Origin: an uncultured bacterium
GTDB lineage: Bacteria > Bacillota > Clostridia > Christensenellales > QALW01
Length of the DNA stretch: 46,519 nt
Reading direction: 5' to 3'
NCBI GenBank assembly: GCA_905214315.1
Contig: CAJMLN010000011.1
Location: 1 to 46,519, forward strand
This document shows positions 22,246 to 28,155 of the stretch, piece after piece. Every line of letters starts with the position of its first letter. Positions within the stretch are counted from its first letter, which is position 1. The position numbers were made by a program, and so were the translations under genes. The notes under the pieces are model-generated. The model worked only from the letters and a program-made list of their open reading frames with translations, was not told the DNA's origin and did not search any database.

Positions 22246-22877
22246 TCCGTTACATCGTAGGTATATAGGCAGTCTTCTTTTGAATCAAAGCATATCCATT
22301 CAATATGCTCCGGATCATCAAAATTAAATTCACATTTATAAATTAAAGTCAAGCCGTATCTTGTACTAAATTGTCTTAGATCCAGAACACAATCAACATC
22401 TCTGCGCATTGAGTTCCCAGAATTCTGATGATTCTTTTCTTTAGATAGAGGCTCCTCTTCTCTGCGTACCGTCAGCAGTGCGTTGATGATTTCCTTATCG
22501 GTAAGAAGCAATTTCGGTATCTCTTTTAGGCCTGTATATATCCATATTTCGTATACGTCATACCGTAAAATCGGCTCTTCCGCGTCTTTTTTCATATAAT
22601 ACCGATCGACTATACCCAATTTTGCTTCTCTTTTACAAACATAGTCATCTGCAGGAAGATTGTCCATGGATTTTATACCTATCAAGTAGCTTAGCTCATT
22701 CAAATCTTGTCCTATATATTTCAAATAAGGTTCTTCCTGATCATCTCCATAATTACGATATCCCTTAAGCTCAATATAATCATTCTTAATATCAAACTTA
22801 ATTTCTGTCTCAAGATCACGACAGCCCATAGAGCATACAAAGATACTGATTAAGAGCACACACAAAAGCTTTTTCAT
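22182..22877 (-). CDS. Lipoprotein, paralogue of the lipase-linked lipoprotein (orphan)
   Basis: 231 aa from the ATG at 22877. The ATG two codons upstream (22883) lies only 2 bases from the Shine-Dalgarno TGGGAGG, whereas 22877 is 8 bases away and gives the same MKKLLC start as the paralogue. Signal peptide MKKLLCVLLISIFVCSMGC, lipobox Cys19. Conserved with the protein at 18013-18726 throughout (LPADDYVCKRE, DVYEIWIYTG, DKEIINALLTVRREE, LDLRQFSTRYGLT) and identical in the last 20 residues. No full lipase gene precedes it; only the last codons of one remain (22918-22980). It therefore looks like an orphan immunity gene kept after its partner was lost. Confidence 0.75.
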   Translation of the reverse strand: MKKLLCVLLISIFVCSMGCRDLETEIKFDIKNDYIELKGYRNYGDDQEEPYLKYIGQDLNELSYLIGIKSMDNLPADDYVCKREAKLGIVDRYYMKKDAEEPILRYDVYEIWIYTGLKEIPKLLLTDKEIINALLTVRREEEPLSKEKNHQNSGNSMRRDVDCVLDLRQFSTRYGLTLIYKCEFNFDDPEHIEWICFDSKEDCLYTYDVTEILSDYYNQHKDILTSSSQNN

Positions 22878-22917
22878 ATTCATTTCCTCCCATTATTGAT
22901 ATTATTATAAATTTCCG

Positions 22918-22980
22918 TTATACAGGGTTTTCGGGATTTTCATTTACGTCCTCCGGCAGATAGAAAACACCGTTAGCTGA
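22918..22980 (-). pseudogene. Fossil: last ~20 codons of a lipase gene
   Basis: Minus strand reads SANGVFYLPEDVNENPENPV then stop. It aligns with the C-terminus of the lipase at 18765-19931 (INGSFYLPNGVSENPIDRN). The distance from this stop to the following lipoprotein ATG (40 bases) equals that of the intact pair (38 bases). The rest of the lipase has been replaced by the leader repeat that begins at 22976. Confidence 0.8.
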
Positions 22981-23090
22981 TTGTTTATGCTTTTTTCTAT
23001 AATTTTGTCCGTTTGTACTTTTTGCGGATAGGAGAATTAATGCGTTGCACTTATATTTTTATTATACAACAATACAGCATTTGATTACAA
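22976..23090 (-). repeat. Promoter-leader repeat, copy D
   Basis: Second copy of the leader described at 22004-22113. The two copies stop matching at CAATCAGCT on the minus strand, the joint with the lipase fossil. That makes this base pair run the probable recombination point. Confidence 0.75.
23061..23090 (-). promoter_or_regulatory. Island promoter, copy D (orphan lipoprotein)
   Basis: Minus strand TTGTAA (23085-23090), 18 bases, TATAAT (23061-23066). The context is the same as copy B for about 50 bp. Confidence 0.7.
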
Positions 23091-23126
23091 TACCGAATAT
23101 TTTTTATTATGAGATAAGGATAAAAT

Positions 23127-23151
23127 ATCCGCCTCGATTATCAAGGCGGAT
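23127..23151 (-). terminator. Terminator after the zinc-ribbon membrane protein gene
   Basis: ATCCGCCT/AGGCGGAT stem, 9-nt loop, followed on the minus strand by ATTTTATCC. It ends the operon that starts at the glycoside-hydrolase-like gene. Confidence 0.75.
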
Positions 23152-23165
23152 ATTTTTAGTTTTCC

Positions 23166-23753
23166 TTATTTCTGTTGGAAACTGATTTTTGCCGTTGCTT
23201 TCATGTTTGAATTATAAATCAAAACATTGTTTTGGTTCAAAAGCTCAATATTTTGAGGATGCTCATATAAAAAAGAAAAGGTAATTTGGTTTTTATCAGA
23301 GCTGATAATGTATATTGGTGAAACTGTAGAAAAACACTCATATTTATCAAAATCTATTGAGAAAAAATAAATATCATGAATGTGTATTTTTATATAATGT
23401 TCTGTTACAACGGCTTCTAATTCTGTATGCTGAAACGCGACCACCGCTTCTTTCTCATCCATTTTTTTTAATGGTGTAAATAAAATTAGAAGAGATACAG
23501 GAAGGGATAAACACATAATATATGTATTCTCAAAGATAGCGCCTACAGTAAATAGTATTAGAGCAGTCAGAAGTAACAATATATTTCTTTTAGACTTTAA
23601 ATTTTGTCCATAGTAGTTATGGCAGTGGATACAACGTGCAAATCTCAAATTTGCAGGTGTTTTTTGAGGGAGAATTTCTTTTTGATTAATATAACGATTG
23701 ATTTTTTTACCACACCAAGGACATCTGTTATTTAACAATTTCATCAACTCCAT
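23166..23753 (-). CDS. Zinc-ribbon membrane protein, candidate partner of the BIG2 effector
   Basis: 195 aa. The N-terminal ~50 residues hold two Cys pairs, CPWCGKK (Cys11/14) and CIHCHNYYG (Cys41/44), a probable zinc ribbon. Two membrane helices follow at about 57-73 and 77-94 with a very short turn, so both ends face the same side. A ~100-residue soluble domain (residues 100-195) completes it. Not recognised further. The ATG at 23753 lies 8 bases after the BIG2 gene's stop with no clear RBS, which suggests translational coupling; an ATG at 23744 behind GGAG is an alternative. Gene order effector-then-membrane protein fits an immunity role, as inference. Confidence 0.7.
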   Translation of the reverse strand: MELMKLLNNRCPWCGKKINRYINQKEILPQKTPANLRFARCIHCHNYYGQNLKSKRNILLLLTALILFTVGAIFENTYIMCLSLPVSLLILFTPLKKMDEKEAVVAFQHTELEAVVTEHYIKIHIHDIYFFSIDFDKYECFSTVSPIYIISSDKNQITFSFLYEHPQNIELLNQNNVLIYNSNMKATAKISFQQK

Positions 23754-23761
23754 TATAAAAA

Positions 23762-25549
23762 TTAAGCAATTATTATTGTTGTTTCGGTATTGTGATATTG
23801 TGCCTTTAATAATCCTTCTTCGGAAAATACAAATTTACTTTCTAACTCAGTAAGCCCATTAGTAAGAGAAACATAAACTACTATATCACCTATTTGTATA
23901 GTGTCGTTCGCTGAAGCACCAAAAATTATGACATCTAAAATAATTGCAATTTCTGGATATCCTGCATTGCGAGCTAATTCAGAAAGGAATGTTCCCATTC
24001 CTTCTGGTATATTAGATATAGATGAAGCGATAAAAAATGGTTGATAAATCTTTGGCACAAAAAAACCACCTATTATATTAGCAAGTGCATCAGCTAAACC
24101 ATTATGAAACCATAAATTACCATTTGTTATTTTGTTGTATGATAATAATAATGGTGGAACGATAAGTAAATTTGCTTCAGTATATTCCCTTTTATAGATA
24201 CCATTTATATCAACATAATCATATTGTTCAGCATATTTTTGTTGACTACGGATATCGTCAATTTTTGATAGTAATGTATTTACTGGAATATATGATAAAG
24301 TGCAAAGTGGTGTATTTTCCTTTTCTATAGTAGCATAATAAGGAATGGACAAATAACAACATAAAACTTTATAATAATCCTCTGTGTTTAATATTTCTTT
24401 ATCTTGTAATGCTGGAGATTTAACTTTATATCCGCATTTTGAGCAAACGTAGTAACCATCATTTTGTAATACCAAAGAATGTTGAGTTACATCATGAAAA
24501 TTTCCCATACCACAATAATGTGTGGTTATTGTACATTGAGCGGTGAAGCCGCCGCTGGCGGTAGCGGTAATGACCGCGGTACCTTCGGATAGCCCCTCAA
24601 TAATTCCCGAGTAATAGCCTACCGATACCACGTCGGTATTGCTGCTGCACCAGGAGATTGTCCGGTTGGTAGCGTTTGCCGGTGAAAGCACGGCTTCCAG
24701 CTGTCTGGTTTCCCTTATGCGGATGCTCTGCTCCTGCGGGCAGAGGGTAATGCCGGTTACATTGACCGGGGGGATTACCGTGATCTGACAGCAGCCTCTT
24801 TTTCCGCTGCCGTCCTGTGCAGTGGCATAGATTGTGGCCGTGCCCGCGTGCTTTGCCGCCACAAAGCCGCTGGTTGGGTTTACCATGGCAACATATTCGT
24901 TACTGCTGCACCAACATACCTCTTTGTTTGTTGCGTGGTTGGGATATACCGTTTCCCGCAAAAACACAGATTCTCCAATCGCCAGTGTTTTACATGCTGG
25001 CTCCACCGTAATCAATACTGCCAGGTAGTTATCCGTTACATTAACATAACATTTTGCTTCCGCGCCGCTGCCGTCGGCCGCCGCGGCTGTGATTACCGCC
25101 GCACCCTTTTGATGGGCATATACCGTTCCGCTGCGTACCGTTGCCACATCCGTGTTGCTGCTGCACCAGCAGACGGCTTTGTTGTCTGCATTGGATGGGC
25201 AGACCTCCGCGGTGAGTACATAATTATTGTTCCGCTGTATACTTACCTGGTGCGTATTTAAAGTAATGGAATTTACATAAATTCGTTCGCTTACCGTTAC
25301 CGTGCAGCAGCCTCTTTTTCCGCTGCCGTCGGTAGCTGTGGCGTAAATCGTAGCCGTGCCCGGACGGCCGCCGTGGATATACCCGCTGGTGGGGTGAACA
25401 ATGGCAATACTGGAATCGCTGCTGCTCCAGGTCACGCAGGGCTGCGTGGCGTTGGAGGGGCAGACCTCCGTGCGGGCATTGTAGTACCATTCATCGGTTT
25501 TTATGGCTATCCTTTGGGGATAGACGGTTACCGAATTGACGCATATCAT
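23762..25549 (-). CDS. Four BIG2 Ig-like domains with a Cys-motif and an unknown C-terminal domain
   Basis: 595 aa from the ATG at 25549, 7 bases behind AGGAGGAAA; the longer frame to 25573 runs back through that RBS. Ig-like BIG2 domains at about 2-86, 90-171, 176-258 and 262-342, each with the WCSSN/WSSSD core and GTATIYATA strand. A short Cys/His-rich link follows (HYCGMGNFHD...YYVCSKCGYK, Cys369/Cys372), then a C-terminal domain of about 220 residues (NTEDYYKVLCCYLSIPYYAT...GGFFVPKIYQPFFIASS) that I do not recognise and that is far more AT-rich than the Ig-like part. No signal peptide. The composition break inside one gene suggests a swapped C-terminal module. It is second in an operon with the glycoside-hydrolase-like gene. 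Confidence 0.8.
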   Translation of the reverse strand: MICVNSVTVYPQRIAIKTDEWYYNARTEVCPSNATQPCVTWSSSDSSIAIVHPTSGYIHGGRPGTATIYATATDGSGKRGCCTVTVSERIYVNSITLNTHQVSIQRNNNYVLTAEVCPSNADNKAVCWCSSNTDVATVRSGTVYAHQKGAAVITAAAADGSGAEAKCYVNVTDNYLAVLITVEPACKTLAIGESVFLRETVYPNHATNKEVCWCSSNEYVAMVNPTSGFVAAKHAGTATIYATAQDGSGKRGCCQITVIPPVNVTGITLCPQEQSIRIRETRQLEAVLSPANATNRTISWCSSNTDVVSVGYYSGIIEGLSEGTAVITATASGGFTAQCTITTHYCGMGNFHDVTQHSLVLQNDGYYVCSKCGYKVKSPALQDKEILNTEDYYKVLCCYLSIPYYATIEKENTPLCTLSYIPVNTLLSKIDDIRSQQKYAEQYDYVDINGIYKREYTEANLLIVPPLLLSYNKITNGNLWFHNGLADALANIIGGFFVPKIYQPFFIASSISNIPEGMGTFLSELARNAGYPEIAIILDVIIFGASANDTIQIGDIVVYVSLTNGLTELESKFVFSEEGLLKAQYHNTETTIIIA

Positions 25550-25572
25550 ATTTTCTTTCCTCCTATTATACA
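25310..25572 (-). repeat. Dispersed repeat: first Ig-like domain and its RBS (copy 2)
   Basis: Partner of the repeat at 17590-17850. The exact stretch TTTTTATGGCTATCCT near the start and the shared TCCTCCTATTATACAAGATT upstream show that the similarity begins before the start codon. The module boundary is therefore not set by protein selection alone. Confidence 0.75.
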
Positions 25573-25602
25573 AGATTTCATTTTTTTATTCAAGTACCCA
25601 AA

Positions 25603-26409
25603 TTAAAACATTTTATCAAGAATGATCCGCTCGTCTTTGACCAGATTGAGATGGAACACGGTTTCGGTGCCGGCGTCATCGTCGATGGGATGACAGTTCC
25701 TGCCGTACTGCCAAAGGGCGATCGCTCCCCGCTTGGAGGCGGAGGGGGCGTAGGGTCCCCAGAGATCGGGGTGGATCCGGTGCGTTGTGGTAACGCGGTC
25801 ATATTCCTTCAGGCTGGGCGAAACGGCCCAGAGCAGACATTTTTCAAACAGCGTGCGGCTGCTTTGAGCGCCGCGGCTGAATTCGCGGTCAAAGGCATAG
25901 CGCGCGTCGGTATCAGCCTTGAAGCCGGGAGTAAAGCCCTCGGTGAGCAGGCCTTCGGCATAGCCGGTTAAAAATTCGGCTCGGGCGGAGGCGTCCTGCT
26001 TTACATCCAGGAAGACGGCGGTGCCTTCGGGAATTTGCAGCTCCAGCGCGGCGAGCGCCGCTCTCTTTGCCAGAAGCTTTCCCTGCTCATAGGTTTCGCC
26101 GGGTTCAGAGGGGAGAAAAGAAACCGCGATTTTACAGGCTTTGCTGTGGAGGAATGAGATTTCCTCGGCGGTAAGGCGGTTGGCGCCGTTGATGCTGCGG
26201 CCCCAGAAGTTGGGGTAGAGCTTGTTGCGCGCGGCCCAGTCGAAAAGGGTCAGGTTGTTCTGAAGAACGGTTTTTGCATTTTGGGCGGAATCCACCCCGA
26301 AGAGAAGCCGGAGAGGAGCGGGAGAGGCGGTTTGCTTCTCCGTTTCCGCAGGCTCGGAAGCGATCATAGTCTGTATTGCATTGATTTGTTTTGCATCTTT
26401 ACATGCCAT
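25603..26409 (-). CDS. Glycoside-hydrolase-like TIM-barrel protein (DUF1906/GH25-like)
   Basis: 268 aa. After a polar N-terminal ~32 residues, the sequence LLFGVDSAQ...LYPNFWGRSINGANRLTAEEISFLHSKACKIA then GTAVFLDVKQDASARAEFLTGYAEGL resembles the DUF1906 (Rv2525c-like) barrels, which are related to GH25 lysozymes: a barrel strand with FGVDS, then an acidic strand FLDV. I am fairly but not fully sure of the family. No signal peptide. It would act on cell-wall glycan if exported. It ends about 50 bases before the BIG2 ATG on the same strand, so the two are likely co-transcribed. RBS GAAGGT. Confidence 0.6.
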   Translation of the reverse strand: MACKDAKQINAIQTMIASEPAETEKQTASPAPLRLLFGVDSAQNAKTVLQNNLTLFDWAARNKLYPNFWGRSINGANRLTAEEISFLHSKACKIAVSFLPSEPGETYEQGKLLAKRAALAALELQIPEGTAVFLDVKQDASARAEFLTGYAEGLLTEGFTPGFKADTDARYAFDREFSRGAQSSRTLFEKCLLWAVSPSLKEYDRVTTTHRIHPDLWGPYAPSASKRGAIALWQYGRNCHPIDDDAGTETVFHLNLVKDERIILDKMF

Positions 26410-26473
26410 AAAAAATACCTTCTTTCTGTCTTTTTATAATTCGTTTTTGCAGCTGCAGGCTTATTTTAACTCT

Positions 26474-26500
26474 TAATCCGGTCAGTTCCTGTCCGGGTTA
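26474..26500 (-). promoter_or_regulatory. Conserved imperfect palindrome upstream of the GH-like/BIG2 operon (copy 2)
   Basis: Minus strand GGACAGGAACTGACCGG then ATTAA, with half-sites TAACCCGG/CCGGATTA. It is the counterpart of 17935-17961. Both copies stand roughly 65-125 bases ahead of a BIG2-associated transcription unit, and TAAAAT/TACAAT lies at the same distance downstream in both. Confidence 0.5.
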
Positions 26501-26600
26501 AACAGAAAAATTTTTTCGCACGGCGCGGCAAAAGAGGGCAAAGTAGCAAAGAAGGGAAAAAACGCATAGGCTGTAGTAATAATTTTAGGAGGTAGAAGCA

Positions 26601-27590
26601 ATGAAGTTAAAATTTCTTTCAGCGGCTCTGCTGGTCATATTTCTGTTCACGGGCCTGATCGGCTGCGGTGAAAAGGAGAGCTCGGTGGTAAAGGTAAATG
26701 AGGTAACCCATTCCATTTTTTACGCTCCCTTTTATGCGGCGATAGAATTGGGATATTTTGAGGATTACGGAATAGAAATAGAGCTGACCAACGGCGGCGG
26801 AAGCGATAAATCCATGACGGCGCTTTTGACCGGGCAGGCGGATGTAGGCTTTATGGGGCCGGAAACCGCGGTGTATGTATATAATGAGGGACAGAAGGAT
26901 TACCCTGTTGTGATTGCACAGGTTACCCGGCGCGACGGTTCTTTTTTGGTAGGGAAGACGCAGGATGATAACTTTACCTGGGATAAGGTAAAGGGAAAAT
27001 CCATTATCGGCGGACGTACCGGAGGCATGCCGGAGATGACGCTGGAATATGTGCTGCGGGCCAATGGCATAGAGCCGAACAGGGATGTAACGGTGCGTAC
27101 CGACGTCAGCTTTGATCTGATGGGCGGCGCCTTTATGTCGGGCCAGGACGAATATGTAGCGCTGTTTGAGCCCAGTGCGTCAACGATGGAGCTGGCGGGC
27201 GAGGGATACATTGTCGCTTCTGTCGGTGCGGGAACGGACTATGTGGCCTATACGGCAATGATGGTGACCCAGAGCTTCCGGGATAAAAACCCCGAACTGG
27301 TGCAGAATTTTGTAAACGCGCTGTATAAAGGCCAGCAGTGGGTGGATACCCACAGTGCGGAGGAAATTGCCAATGCAATTGCACCGTCTTTCCCTGACAG
27401 TGATATTCAATTGATTACCAGGGTTGTGGAAAATTATAAATCGATCAATGCCTGGAAGACGGAGCCTTCTACGCTGGAAGCGGATTTTAACCAGCTGCTG
27501 AAGGTGATTGAGCAGGCCGGCAATATCGATAAAAAACCGGAATATTCTAAAATTGTAGATAACAGCTTTGCACAAAAGGCAGTACAGTAA
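26601..27590 (+). CDS. ABC transporter substrate-binding lipoprotein (SsuA/THI5-like)
   Basis: 329 aa. Lipoprotein signal MKLKFLSAALLVIFLFTGLIGC with Cys22. The mature protein is a type-2 periplasmic-binding fold of the NMT1/SsuA/TauA class: FYAPFYAAIELGYFEDYGIEIEL, GGGSDKSMTALLTGQADVGFMGPE, IGGRTGGMPEMTLEYVLRANGI, and a late helix in KNPELVQNFVNALYKGQQWV. Such proteins bind sulfonates, nitrate, or thiamine precursors. No permease or ATPase gene is in the window, so its transporter is encoded elsewhere or lost. RBS TAGGAGGT. Its own terminator follows directly. Confidence 0.88.
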   Translation: MKLKFLSAALLVIFLFTGLIGCGEKESSVVKVNEVTHSIFYAPFYAAIELGYFEDYGIEIELTNGGGSDKSMTALLTGQADVGFMGPETAVYVYNEGQKDYPVVIAQVTRRDGSFLVGKTQDDNFTWDKVKGKSIIGGRTGGMPEMTLEYVLRANGIEPNRDVTVRTDVSFDLMGGAFMSGQDEYVALFEPSASTMELAGEGYIVASVGAGTDYVAYTAMMVTQSFRDKNPELVQNFVNALYKGQQWVDTHSAEEIANAIAPSFPDSDIQLITRVVENYKSINAWKTEPSTLEADFNQLLKVIEQAGNIDKKPEYSKIVDNSFAQKAVQ

Positions 27591-27599
27591 AAATAAAGG

Positions 27600-27626
27600 A
27601 GCCCGGTCGCCCGGGCTTTCTTTTTT
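27600..27626 (+). terminator. Terminator after the substrate-binding protein gene
   Basis: AGCCCGG (27600-27606)/CCGGGCT (27611-27617) followed by TTCTTTTTTTT. Confidence 0.9.
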
Positions 27627-27641
27627 TTGGCGGAAAAGGAA

Positions 27642-27670
27642 TTGACAGCGGAGGGATCTTTTATTATAAT
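27642..27670 (+). promoter_or_regulatory. Consensus promoter of the MarR-ABC operon
   Basis: TTGACA (27642-27647), 17 bases, TATAAT (27665-27670): both hexamers match consensus. The strong promoter implies that repression sets its output. Confidence 0.92.
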
Positions 27671-27687
27671 AGTTGCATAATGCAACT
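27671..27687 (+). promoter_or_regulatory. MarR operator palindrome
   Basis: Perfect inverted repeat AGTTGCAT-A-ATGCAACT starting at the base after the -10, over the transcription start. A further half-site ATGCAAC follows at about 27694-27700. Site size and position fit autorepression by the MarR protein encoded 30 bases downstream. Confidence 0.8.
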
Positions 27688-27717
27688 GTTTGAAGATGCA
27701 ACGAAACGGGAGGAGCT

Positions 27718-28155
27718 ATGAAGGGAAGCGTAAACGAATTAGAGGCCGTACACCGTTTAACGGCGGACTATTATGCGCAGATAGGGCAAAAGTACGGGCT
27801 GAAATTTTTTCATATTCGGTATCTGATGGAAATCTGTGAGAACCCCGGGCGCCAGCAGGATTCTTTTGTGCGGCGCGGGAATTTGAATAAGAGCAGTATT
27901 GCCCGTCATTTTGCTTTTTTGGAGGAGAACGGCTTTATTCGGCGCCAGGCGGGAGAGAATGACCGGCGAAGCCTGCGGATATTTCCCACGGAAAAAGCGC
28001 AAAAGGCCATGCCGGATTTTCAGCAGGCGCTTGTCCGGTGGGAGCAGGCGCTGCTGCGGGGAGTCTCTGTGCAGGAGGAGGCGGCTCTGGGAAAAATTTT
28101 GCTGCAGATTCAGCAGAATGCCGAGGCATTTCTGCTTGCTGAGGAAATAAGATGA
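27718..28155 (+). CDS. MarR family transcriptional regulator
   Basis: 145 aa. Winged-helix core: FHIRYLMEICENPGRQQDSFVRRGNLNKSSIARHFAFLEENGFIRRQAGENDRRSLRIFPTEKAQ, with the MarR wing motif (GENDRRSLRIFPT) and helical dimer ends. It likely represses itself and the two ABC genes by binding the palindrome over the promoter. The ligand is unknown; in this gene arrangement it is often a toxic compound exported by the ABC pair. Its stop overlaps the next ATG (ATGA), so the three genes are translationally coupled. Confidence 0.93.
   Translation: MKGSVNELEAVHRLTADYYAQIGQKYGLKFFHIRYLMEICENPGRQQDSFVRRGNLNKSSIARHFAFLEENGFIRRQAGENDRRSLRIFPTEKAQKAMPDFQQALVRWEQALLRGVSVQEEAALGKILLQIQQNAEAFLLAEEIR

Noticed and set aside
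20087..23151. Repeated hairpins as a CRISPR array or attachment sites
   Set aside because: Copies are few, unevenly spaced by whole genes, and look like rho-independent terminators. There are no spacers, cas genes or integrase.
16779..26409. Prophage or transposon origin of the island
   Set aside because: No integrase, transposase, portal, capsid or terminal inverted repeats are seen. The GH-like and BIG2 proteins alone are not enough to call a phage.
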